A stretch of 64,000 bases of DNA from Cephalotus follicularis (Eukaryota; Streptophyta; Magnoliopsida; Oxalidales; Cephalotaceae). Within the stretch, counting starts at the first letter, position 1. Each line of letters opens with the position of its first letter. The stretch is taken from the NCBI GenBank assembly GCA_001972305.1, contig BDDD01000058.1:575709-639708 (forward strand). The letters are read 5' to 3'. The notes under the pieces were generated by a model that was not told the origin of the DNA, made no database searches, and worked only from the letters and a program-made list of their open reading frames with translations. Shown in pieces: positions 12,922 through 25,200 of this stretch. A program made the translations under genes and the position numbers.

Positions 12922-13079
12922 AAAGGCGTAGACGTCTTTACTTGGACGTCGATGTCTTTGTCCAATCGTAAGAAGGTGTCGATTCCTCCTTCTCGAGTCG
13001 ACGTGCATGCCCATGCATTCACGTGTGCCCTAGCTCACAAAGAAGTCGACGTCTTTCCAAAAAAACGTCGATGTCTTTT
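12922..13079. repeat. Cluster of GTCGAC-core palindromes, promoter-proximal set
   Basis: About six GACGTCGACGTC-like copies lie within ~160 bp, starting ~170 bp inside the element's 5' end on the minus strand. The same position holds a cluster in the related elements at 35529 and 44831. That placement corresponds to the U3 region of an LTR, where transcriptional enhancers sit. Confidence 0.8.
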
Positions 13080-13248
13080 GGCCAAAACAGCGTTGTTTCA
13101 AGCTTTAACATACACAGTCCATCTTTAAGTCCATAACTAGGGTTTGCAAGCATCTTTTGAGTCCAAAATCTCAACATTCTCATTAAATCAAGATTAAGAT
13201 TACATCATAAATCAAAATATTACATTCAGGAAAATACCGGGCGTTACA

Positions 13249-16200
13249 TTTGGTGTCTTGAAAGTCAATTGAAGCCTTCATTTAGTTAAACACTTCACCC
13301 CTTGCACATAAGAAGGTCATTTAGTGTTATGGAAGCCTCGTCCTCATTTTTGAGACTTAGGAAGGCAATTTCAACATTTTTGAAGTTAAACTCATTACCC
13401 CTAGCACATAAGAAGGGTAATCGGCCTCCAGGAATTCAAGAGGCTCATGTTTGGCACTTAGGATGGCAATTTGATCATTCCTTATCTCAAACACTTCATC
13501 CTTGGCACATTTGAAGGGCATTTGGCCTTCGAAATGCCAAGGTCCTTATATTTTGCACTTAGGAAGGCAATATGTGCCTTCATTAAGTCAAACACTTAAA
13601 CTGTGATACATAAAAGTTCTTTAGCCCGCTAGAGGCCAAAGGAATCGTGTTTGGTGTCTAGAAAGTAAATTTAACCCTTCATTCAGTCAAACACTTCACC
13701 CTTGGCATATAAGAAAGTCACTTAGCCTTTTGGAAGCCATAGCCTCACTTTTGACACTTAGGAATGCAATTTAAGCATTTCTTCGGTCAAAATCTTTGCC
13801 ATTGACACATAAGAAGGGCATTTGGCCTCCCGGAAGCAAAAAGACTAATGTTTGGTACTTAGTCTAGCGATTTGACCATTCATTAACTCAAACACTTCAC
13901 CCATGGCACATATGAGGGTCATTTCGCCTTCCAGATGTCAAGGTCCTTATGTCTTGCACTTAGGGAGGCAATATTAGCATTCGTTAAGATAAACACTTAA
14001 ACTGTGGCACATAAAAGTGATTCGGCTTGCTAGAGGCCATAGGACACATGTTTGGAGTCTAGAAAATCAATTTAAGCCTTCATTTAATCAAACACTTCAC
14101 TCTTGGCACATAAGAAGGTCATTTATCCTTCTGGACACCATGACCTCATTTTTGGCACATACGAAGGCAATTTAATCATTTTTTAAGTCAAACTCTTTGT
14201 CCTTGGAGCATAAGAAGGGCATTTAGCCTCCCGAAAGCGAAGAGACTCATGTTTGGCCCTCAGGATGGCAATTTGACAAATCTTTAATTCCAAAATTTCA
14301 CACTTGGCACATATGAAGGTCATTTGGGCTTCCAGATTCCAAGGTCCTTTTCTTTTGCACTTAGGAAGGCAATATGTGCCTTCGTGAAGTCAAACACTTA
14401 AACCGTGACACCTAAAAGGGATTAGGACTGCTAGAGGCCACAAGACTCATATTTGATGTCTAGAAAGTCAATTTATGCCTGCATTCTGTCAAACACTTCA
14501 CCTTTGGCACATAAGAAGGTCATTTAGTCTTCTGGAAACCTTTCCCTTAATTTTGGCATGTAGGAAGGCAATTTAAGCATTTTCTAAGTCAAACTCTTTG
14601 CCCTTGGCACTTAAGAAGGGCATTTGGCCTCCAAAAAGACAAGAGTCTCATGTTTGGCACTTTAGATGGCAATTTGACAATTCCTTGACTCAAACACGTG
14701 ACACTTGGCACATATCATGGTCATTTGGCCTTCCAGATGCCAAGGTCCTTATATTTTGCACTTAGAAAGGCAATATGTGCCTTTGCTATGTCGAACACTT
14801 AAATTGTGGCACATAAAAGCGCTTTTGCCTGCTTGAGGCAAAAGGACTTATGTTTGGTGTCTAGAAAGTTAATTTAAGCCTTCATTTAGTCAAACACTTC
14901 ACAATTGGCACATAAGAAGGTCATTTAGTGCTTGTAGAAGCCTTGTCCTCATTTTTGAGACTTAGGAAGGCAATTTCAGCATTTCGTAAGTTAAACTCTT
15001 TACCTTTGGCACATAAAAAGGGAATTTGGTCTCCAGGAAGCCAAAAGACTCATGTTTGGCAGTTAGGATGTCAATTTGACCATTCCTTATCTCAAACACC
15101 TCATCATTGGCACATATGAAGGGCATTTGGCCTTCCAAATACCAAGGTCCTTATAATTTGCACTTAGGAAGGCAATATGTGCCTTCATTAAGTCAAACAC
15201 TTAAACCGTGGCACATAAATGTTGTTTAGCCCGCTAGATGCCAAAGGACTCATCTTTGGTGTTTAGAAAGTCAATTTAAGACTTCATTAAGTCAAAGACT
15301 TCACCCTTGGCACATAAGAAGGTCACTTAGCCTTCTTGAAGCCATAGGCTCACTTTTGACACTTAGGATTGCAATTTAAGCATTTCTTCAGTCAAACTCT
15401 TTGCCCTTGACACATAAGAAAGGTGTTTGGCGTCCCGGATGCCAAAACACTAATGTTCGGTACTTAGGATGGAGATTTGACCATTCCTTTACTCAAACAC
15501 TTCACCCATGACACATATGAAGGTCATTTGGCCTTCCAAATGTCAAGGTCCTTATGTCTTGCACTTAGGAAGGTAATATGAGCATTCGTTAAGTCAAACA
15601 CTTAAACCCTGGCACATAAAAGTGATTTGGCATGCTAGAGGCCAAAGGACTCACTTTTGGTGTCTAGATAATCAATTTAAGCCTTCAGTTAGTCAAACAC
15701 TTAACCCTTGACACATAAGAAGGTAATTTAGCCTTCTGGATGCCATGGAATCATTTTTGGAACTTAGGAAGGCAATTTAATCATTTATTAAGTCAAACTC
15801 CTTGTCCTAGGAGCATAAGAAGTGCATTTGGCCTCCCGAATGGCAAGGGACTCATATTTGGCACTTAGGATGGCAATTTGACCATTTCTTGACTCAAACA
15901 CTTGAACCTTCACACATATGATGGTTATTTAGCCTTCCAGATGCCAAGGTCCTTATGTTTTCACTTAGGAAGATAATATACGCATTCTTTAAGTCAAACA
16001 CTTAAATTGTGGCACATAAAGGTGATTTGGTTTGCTTGAGGCCAAATGACTTATTTTTGGTGTCTAGAAAGTTAATGTAAGCCTTCATTTAGTCAATCAC
16101 TTCACCCTTGGCATATAAGAAGGTCCCTTAGCCTTCTGGAAGCCATAGCCTCACTTTCGACACTTAGGAATGTAATTTAAGCATTTCGTCAATCAAACTC

Positions 16201-19200
16201 TTTGCCGTTCACACATAAGAAGGGCATTTGGCCTTCCGGAAGCCAAAAGACAAATGCCAAGGTCCTTATATTTTGCACTAAGGAAGGCAATATGTGCCTT
16301 CGTTATGTCAAACACTTAAACCATGACACATAAAAGTTATTTACCCACTAGAGGCAAAAGGACTCATGTTTGGTGTCTAGAAAGACAAATTTATCCTTCA
16401 TTCAGTCAAACACTTCACCCTTGGCACATAAGAAGGTCACTTAGCCATCGGGAAGCCATAGCCTCGCTTTTGACACATAGGAACGTAATTTAAGCATTTC
16501 TTCAGTCAAACTCTTTTCCCTCGACATATAAGAAGGGCATTTGTCCTCCCAGAAGCAAAGAGACTCACGTTTGGCTCTTAGGATGGCAATTTGACAAATC
16601 TTTAATTCAAAAATTTCACCATTGGCACATATGACGGTCATCTGGCCTTCCAGATGCTAAGATCCATATGTTTTACACTTAGGAAGGTAATGTGTGCCTT
16701 TGTGAAGTCAAACACTTAAACCATGACACACAAAAGGGATTAGGACTACTAGAGGCCACAACACTCATGTTTGGTGTCCAAAAAGTCAATTTATGCCTTC
16801 ATTCAGTCAAAAACTTCACCCGTGGCACATAAGAAGGTCATTTAGTCTTCTGGAAGCCATTCCCTTATTTATGGCACTTAGGAAGGCAATTAAAGCGTTT
16901 TTAAGTCAAACTCTTTGCCCTTGGCACAAAAGAGGGGCATTTGGCCTACCAAAAGCCAAGAGTCTCACGTTTGGCATTTCAGATAGCAATTTGACCAATC
17001 CTTGACTCAAACATTTGACCCTTGGCACATATGAAGGTTATTTGGCCTTCCAGATGCCAAGGTCCTTATCTTTTGCACTTAGAAAGGTAATATGTGCCTT
17101 CGTTATGTCAAACACTTAAATCGTGGCACATAAAAGAGATTTTGCTTGCTTGAGGCCAAAAAACTTATGTTTGGTGTCTAGAAAGTCAATTTAAGCCTTA
17201 ATTTAGTCCAACACTTTACCCTTGGCACATAAGAAGGTCATTTAGCATTCTGGAAGCCTTCTCCTCATTTTTGAGACTTAGGAAGGTAATATGTGACTTC
17301 GTCAAGTCAAACACTTAAACGTGTCACATAAAAGGGATTTGGCCTTCTAGAGGGCAAAGGACTCATGTTTGGTGTCTAGAAAGTTAATTTAAGCCTTGAT
17401 TCTATCAAACACTTCATCCTTGACATATAAGAATGTCATTTAGCCTTTTGGAAGCCATGGCCTCACTTTTGACACTTCAAAATGTAATTTAAGCATTTCT
17501 TAAGTCAAACTATTTTCCATTAGCACATATGAAGGGCATTTGGCCTCCCGGTAGCCAAGAGATTAATGTTTGGCACTTAAGATAGTAATTTGACCATTCC
17601 TTGACTCAAACACTTTACCCTTGGCACATATGATGGTCATTTGGCCTTCGAGATGCCAAGGTCCATATGTTTTGCACTTAGGAAGGAAATATGTACATTC
17701 GTAAAGTGAAACACTTAAACCGTGGCACATAAAAGGGATTTGGCCAGCTAGAGGCCAAAGGACTCATGTTTGGTGTGTAGAAAGACAATTTAAGCCTTCA
17801 TTTAGTCAAACACTTCACCCTTGGCTCATAAGAAGGTCATTTAGTCTTCTGGAAGCCTTACCCTCATTTTTGGGACTTAGGAAAGCAATTTCAGTTTTTC
17901 TTAAGTCAAACTCTTTCCCCTTGGCACATAAGAAGGGCATTGGGCCTCCAAGAAACCAAGAGACTCATTTTGGCACTTAGGATGGTAATTTGACCAGTCG
18001 TTCACTCAAACACTTCACCCTTGGCACATATGAAGGTAATTTGGCCTTCCAGATTCAAAGGACCTTATTTTTGCCCTTAGGAATGCAATAAGTGCCTTCA
18101 TTAAGAGAAACCATTAAACCGTGGCACATAAAAGGGATTTGGCCTTCTAGAAGCGAAAGAACTCATGTTTGGTGTCTAGAAAGTCAATTCAAGCATTCAT
18201 TCAGTCAAACACTCCACCCTAGGTACATAAGGAGGTCATTTAGGCTTTTGGATGCCATGACATCATTTTTTGCACTTAGGAAGGTAATTTAAGCATTTCT
18301 TAAGTTTAACGTTTTGCCCTTGGCATTTAGGAAGGGCATTTGACCTCCCGGAAGCCAAGAGACTGTTGTTTGGCACTTAGGATGGTAATTTGACCATTCC
18401 TTAACTCAAACACTTTACCCTTGACACATATGAAGGTCATTTTGCCATCTAGATGCCAAGGTTCATATGTTTTGCACTTAGGCAGGAAATATGTGCCTTA
18501 GATAAGCCAAACACTTAAACCGTGGCACATAAAAGAGATTTGGCCTGCTAGAGGCCAAAGCACTCATGTTTGGTTTCTAGAAAATCAATTTAAGCTTTCG
18601 TTGAGTCAAACACTTCACCCTTGGCACATGAGAAGGTTATTTAGCCATCTGGAAGCCATGGCCTCATTTTTGGTACTTAGGAAGGTAATTTAAGCATTTC
18701 TTAAGTAAAACTCTTTGTCCTTGGAACATAAGAAGGGCATTTGGCCTCCCGAAAGCCAAGAAACTCATGTTTGGCACTTAGGATGGCAATTTGACAATTC
18801 CTTAACTCAAACACTTTACCCTCGGCACATAGGAATGTCATTTGGCCTTCCAGATGCCAAGGACCATAAGATTTCCACATAGGAATGCAATATGTGCCTT
18901 CGTGAAGTCAAACACTTAAACAGTGGCACATAGAAGGGATTTTCTGTACTAGAGGCCAACGGACTCATGTTTGCTGTCTAGAAAGTCAATTTAAGCTTTC
19001 ATTCTGTCAAACACTTCAACCTTGGCACATAAGAATGTCATTTTGCCTTCTGGAAGCCTTGCCCTAATTTCTGGCACTTAGGAAGGCAATTTAAGCATTT
19101 CTTAAGTCAAACTCTTTTCCCTTGGCACATAAGAAGGGCATTTGAGCTCCCAGAAGCCAAGAGTCTCATGTTTGGCACTTTGGATAACACTTTGACCATT

Positions 19201-22200
19201 TCTTGACTCCAACACTTGACCCTTGGCACATATGAAAGTCATTTGGCCTTTCGGATGCCAAGGTCCTTATGTTTTGCACTTAGGAAGGCAATATGTGCCT
19301 TCGTTATGTCAAACACTTAAATCGTGGCACATAATAGTGATTTGGCTTGATAGAGGCAAAAGGACTTATGTTTGGAGTCTAGAAATTCAATTGAACCCTT
19401 CATTCAGTCAAACACTTCACCATTGGCACATAAGTAGGTCATTTTGCCTTCTGGATGCCATAGCCTCATTTTTGACACTTAGGAATGAAATTTAAGCATT
19501 TCTTCAGTCAAAGTCTTTGTCCTTGACACATAAGAAGGGAATTTGGCCTCTCGGAAGCCAAAAGGCTAATGTATGGTACTTAGGATTGCAATTTGACCAT
19601 TCATTAAGTCAAACAATTCACCCTTGGCACATATGAAAGTCATTTGGCTTTCCAGATGCAAAGGTCCTTATGTCTTGCACTTAGGAAGTCAATTTAAGCA
19701 TTCCTTAAGTCAAACACTAAAACCGTTGCACATAAAAGTGATTTGGCTTGTTAGAGGCCAAAGGACTCATGTTTGGTGTCTAGAAAATCAATTTAAGCCT
19801 TAATGAGGTCAAACCCTTCACCCTTGGCACATAAGAAGGTGATTTAGCCTTCTAAAACCCATGGACTTATTTTTGGCACTTAGGAAGGCAATTTAAGCAT
19901 TTCTTAAGATAAACTCTCTGCCCCCGGCACATAACAAGGGCATTTGGACTCCAGGAAGCCTAGAGTCTCATTTTTGACACTTAGGATGGCGATTTGACCA
20001 TTACGTAACTCAAACACATAACGCTTGACACATATGAAGGTCAGTTGGCCTTCCAAATGCCAAGGTCCTTATGTTTTGCATTAAGGAAGGCAATATGTGC
20101 CTTTGTTAACTCAAAAATTTCACTCTTGGCACATATGAATGTCATTTGGCTTTCCAGATGCCAAGGTCCATATGTTTTGCATTTAGGAAGGCAATGTGTG
20201 CCTTGGTGAAGTCAAACACTTAAACCGTGACACCTAAAAGGGATTAGGACTTCTACAGGCCACAAGACTCATATTTGGTGTTTAGCAAGTCAATTTATGC
20301 CATCTTCAGTCAAACACTTCACCCTTGGCACATAAGAAGGTCATTTAGTCTTCTGGAAGCCATAGCCTCGCTTTTGACACATAGGAACGTAATTTTAGCA
20401 TTTCATCAGTCAAACTCTTTTCCCTCGACATATAAGAAGGGAATTTGGCCTTCCGGAAGCCAAGAGACTCATGTTTGGCACTTAGGATGGGAATTTGACA
20501 ATTCTTTAATTCAAAAATTTCACCATTGGCACATATGAATGTCATTTGGCCTTCCAGATGCCAAGGTCCATATGTTTTGCACTTTGGAAGGTAATGTGTG
20601 GCTTCGTGAAGTCAAGCACTTAAACTGTGACACACAAAAGGGATTAGGACTGCTAGAGGCCACAAGACTCATATTTGGTGTCCAGAAAGACAATTTATGC
20701 CTTCATTCAGTCAAACACTTCACCCGTGGCACATAAGAAGGTCATTTAGTCTTTTGGAAGCCTTTCCCTCATTTTTGGCACTTAGGAATGCAATTTAAGA
20801 ATTTTTTTAAGTCAAACTCTTTGCCCTTGGCACAAAAGAGGGGCATTTGGCCTGCCAAAAGCTAGGAGTCTCATGTTTGGCACTTCGGATAGCAATTTCA
20901 CCATTCCTTGACTGAAACACTTGACCCTTGGCACATATGAAGGTCATTTGGCCTTCCAGATGCCAAGGTCCTTATCTTTTGCACTTAGAAAGGTAATATG
21001 TGCCTTCGTTATGTCAAACAATTAAATCATGGAACATAAAAGGGATTTTGCTTGCTTGAGGCCAAAGGACTTATGTTTGGTGTCTAGAAAGTCAATTTAA
21101 GCCTTCATTTAGTCCAACACTTCACCATTGGCACATAAGAAGGTAATTTATCCTTTTGGAAGCTATGACCTCATTTTTCGCACTTAGGAATGCAATTTAA
21201 GCATTTCTAAAGTCAAACTATTTTCCATTGGCACATAATAAGTGTATTTGGCCTCCCGAAAGCTAAGAGGCTAATGTTTGGCACTTAGAATGATATTTTG
21301 ACCATTTCTTAACTCAAACACTTTACCCTTGGCACATATGACGATCATCTGGCCTTCCAGATACGAAGGTCCATATGTTTTACGCTTAGGAAGGTAATAT
21401 GTGACTTCGTCAAGTCAAACACTTAAAGCGTATCACATAAAAGGGATTTGGCCTGCTAGAGGCCGAAGGACTCATGTTTGGTGTCTAGAAAGTCAATTGA
21501 AGCCTTCATTCTATCAAGCACTTCATCCTTGGCACATAGCAATGTCATTTAGCCTTTTGGAAGCCATGACCTCATTTTTGACACTTCAGAACGTAATTTA
21601 AGCATTTCTTAAGTCAAACTATTTTCCCTTAGCACATACGAAGGGCATTTGGCCTTCCGGTAGCCAAGAGATTAATGTTTGGCACTTAAGATAGTGATTT
21701 GACCATTCCTTAACTCAAACACTTTACCCTTGGTACATATGATGGTCATCTGGCCTTCCAGATGCCAAGGTCCATATGGTTTACACTTATTAAGGAAATA
21801 TGTACATTCGTTAAGTGAAACACTTAAACCGTGGCACATAAAAGGGATTTCGCATGCTAGAGGCCAAAGGACTCATATTTGGTGTCTAGAAAGACAATCG
21901 AAGCCTTCATTTAGTCAAACACTTCACCCTTGGCACATAAGAAGGTCATTTAGTCTTCTGGAAGCCTTACCCTCATTTTTGGGACTTAGGAAAGCAATTT
22001 CAGTATTTCTTAAGTCAAACTCTTTCCCCTTGGCACATAAGAAGGGCATTGGGCCTCCAAGAAGCCAAGAGACTCATTTTGGCACTTAGGATGGTAATTT
22101 GACCAGTCCTTCACTCAAACACTTCACCCTTGGCCCATATGAAGGTAATTTGGCCTTCCAGATTCGAAGGACCTTATGTTTTGCACTTAAGAATGCAATA

Positions 22201-25200
22201 AGTGCCTTCATTAAGTGAAACCGTTAAACCTTGGCACACAAAAGGGATTTGGCCTTCTAGAAGCCAAAGGACTCATGTTTGGTGTCTAGAAAGTCAATTC
22301 AAGAGTTCATTCAGTCAAACACTTCACCTTAGGCAATAAGAAGGTCGTTTAGCCTTCTGGATACAATGACCTCATTTTTGGCACTTAGGAAGGTAATTTA
22401 AGCATTTCTTAAGTCTAACCTTTTGCCCTTGGCAATTAACAAGGGCATTTTACCTCCCGAAATCCTGGAGACTATTGTTTGGCACTTAGGATGGCAATTT
22501 GACCATTCCTTAACTCAAACACTTTACCCTTGGCACATATGAAGGTCAATTTGCCTTCCAGATGCCAAGGTTCATATGTTTTGCACTTAGGCAGGCAATA
22601 TGTCCCTTAGTTAAGTCAAACACTTAAACTGTGGCACGTAAAAGAGATTTGGCCTGCTAGAGGCCAAAGGACTCATGTTTGGATTCTAGAAAATCAATTT
22701 AAGCTTTCGTTCAGTCAAACACTTCACCGTTGGCACATAAGAAGGTTATTTAGCCATCTGGAAGCCATGGCCTCATTTTTGGTACTTAGGAAGGTGATTC
22801 AAGCATTTCTTCAGTAAAACTCTTTGTCCTTGGAACATAAGAAGGGCATTTGACCTCCCAAAAGCCAAGAAACTCATGTTTGGCACTTAGGATGGCAATT
22901 TGACAATTCCTTAACTCAAACACTTTACCCTCAGCACATAGGAATGTCATTTGGCCTTCCAGATGCCAATGACCATATGTTTTGCACTTAGGAATGCAAT
23001 ATGTGCCTTCGTGAAGTCAAACACTTAAACCGTGGCACATAAAAGGGATTTTCCCCACTAGAGGCCAACGGACTCATGTTTGTTGTCTAGAAAGTCAATT
23101 TAAGCTTTTATTTAGTCAAACACTTCAACCTTGGCACATAAGAATGTCATTTTGCCTTCTGGAAGCCTTGCCCAAATTTTTGGCACTTAAGAAGGCAATT
23201 TAAGCATTTCTCAAGTCAAACTCTTTTCACTTGGCACATAAGAAGGGCATTTGAGCTCCCAGAAGCCAAGAGTCTTATGTTTGGCACTTTGGATAACACT
23301 TTGACCACTCCCTGACTCAAACACTTGACCCTTGGCACATATGAAAGACATTTGGCCTTCCAGATGCCAAGGTCCTTATGTTTTGCACTTAGGAAGGCTA
23401 TATGTGCCTTTGTTATGTCAAACACTTAAATCGTGGCACATAATAGTGATTTGGCTTGCTATAGGCAAAACGACTTATGTTTGGTGTTTAGAAATTCAAT
23501 TTAACCCTTCATTCAGTCTAACACTTCACCATTGGCACATAAGTAGGTCATTTTGCCTTCTGGAAGCCATAGCCTCATTTTCGACACTTAGGAATGAAAT
23601 TTAAGCATTTCTTCAGTCAAACTCTCTGTCCTTGACACATAAGAAGGACATTTGGCCTCCCGGAAGCCAAAAGGCTAATGTCTGGTACTTAAGAATTCAA
23701 TTTGACCATTCATTAAGTCAAACAATTCACCCTTGGCACATATGAAAGTCATTTGGCTTTCCAGATGCCAAGGTCCTTATGTCTTGCACTTAGGAAGTCA
23801 ATTTAAGCATTCCTTAAGTCAAACACTTAAACCGTTGCACATTAGGTCAAACCCTTCACCCTTGGCACATAAGAAGGTCATTTAGCATTCTAGAAGCCAT
23901 GACCTCATTTTTGGCACTTAGGAAGGCAATTTAATCATTTCTTAGGTCAAACTCTTTGTCCTTGGCACCTAAGAAGGGCATTTGGACTCCCGGAAGTCAA
24001 GATACTCATGTTTGGCCCTTAGGATGGCAATTTGACAATTCCTTAACTCAAACATCTAACCCTTGGCACATATGAAGACCATTTGGCCTTCCAGATACCA
24101 AGGTCCATATGTTTTGCTCTTAAGAAGGCAATATGTGCCTTCGTTAAGTCAAACACTTAAATCATGGCACATAAAAGTGATTTGGCCTACTTGAGGCCAA
24201 AGGACTTATGTTTGGTGTCCAGAAAGTCAAATTAGGCCTTCATTGAGTCAAACACTTCACCCTTGGCACATAAGAAGGTCATTTAGCCTTCTAAAACCCA
24301 TGGCCTCATTTTTGGTACTCAGGAAGGCAATTTAAGCATTTCTTAAGTCAAACTCTCTACCACTTGCACATAACAAGGACATTTGGACTCCAGGAATCCT
24401 AGAGTCTAATTTTTGACACTTAGAATGGCGATTTGACCATTACTTAACTCAAACACCAAACCCTTGACGCATATGAAGGTCATTTGGCCTTCCAAATGCC
24501 AAGGTCCTTATGTTTTGTACTAACGAAGGCAATATGTGCCTTCGTTAAGTCAAACACTTCACCCTTGGCACGTAAGAAGGTCACTTAGCCTTCTGGAAGC
24601 CATGGCCTCGCTTTTGACACATAGGAACGTGATTTAAGCATTTCTTCAGTCAAACTCTTTTCCCTTGACATATAAGAAGGTCATTTGGCCTCCCGAAAGT
24701 CAAGAGACTCGTGTTTGGCCCTTAGGATGGCAATTTGACAATTCTTTAATTCAAAAATTTCGCCATTGGCACATATGAAGGTCGTTTGGCCTTCCAAATT
24801 CCAAGGTCCATATGTTTTGCACTTAGGAAGGCAATGTGTGCCTTAGTGAAGTCAAACACGTAAACCGTGACACACAAAAGGGATTAGGACTGCTAGAGGC
24901 CACAAGACTCATATTTGATGTCTAGAAAGTCAATTTATGCCTTCATTCAGTCAAACACTTCACCCTTGGCACATAAGAAGGTCATTTAGTCTTCTGAAAG
25001 CCTCTCCCTCATTCTTGGAACTTAGGAAGGCAATTTAAGCATTTTTTAAGTCAAACTCTTGGCCCCTTCGGTATGTCTCGGCCCCTTTCTGAAGTTAAAC
25101 TCTTTACCCCTGGCACATAAGAAAGGCATTCTGCCTCCAAGAAGCCAAGAGACTCATATTTGGCACTTAGGATGGCAATTTGACCATTCCTTATCACAAA

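Larger units (their letters stand above)
9482..13248 (-). mobile_element. Ty3/gypsy solo-LTR-like element carrying an internal gag fragment
   Basis: The element reads TGTAACGCCC...GGTGTGACA on the minus strand and is flanked by TTTGG at 9477-9481 and 13249-13253, a perfect 5-bp duplication. It is 3,767 bp. No second LTR copy is seen inside. It shares landmarks in the same order with the elements at 35529 and 44831: the block GCCGAGTGAGGACAAAGGCT followed by AACCCCCTAC, then CACGCTCCGTTT, then GGCTTCCGCAA or a close variant near the end. The part around 12,410-12,450 matches 45,650-45,690 closely, so this and the 44831 element are one subfamily. A ~1.1-kb gag/protease piece (about 9,930-11,050) interrupts the LTR-like sequence; without it the length would be ~2.65 kb, close to the sister LTRs. 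Confidence 0.82.
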
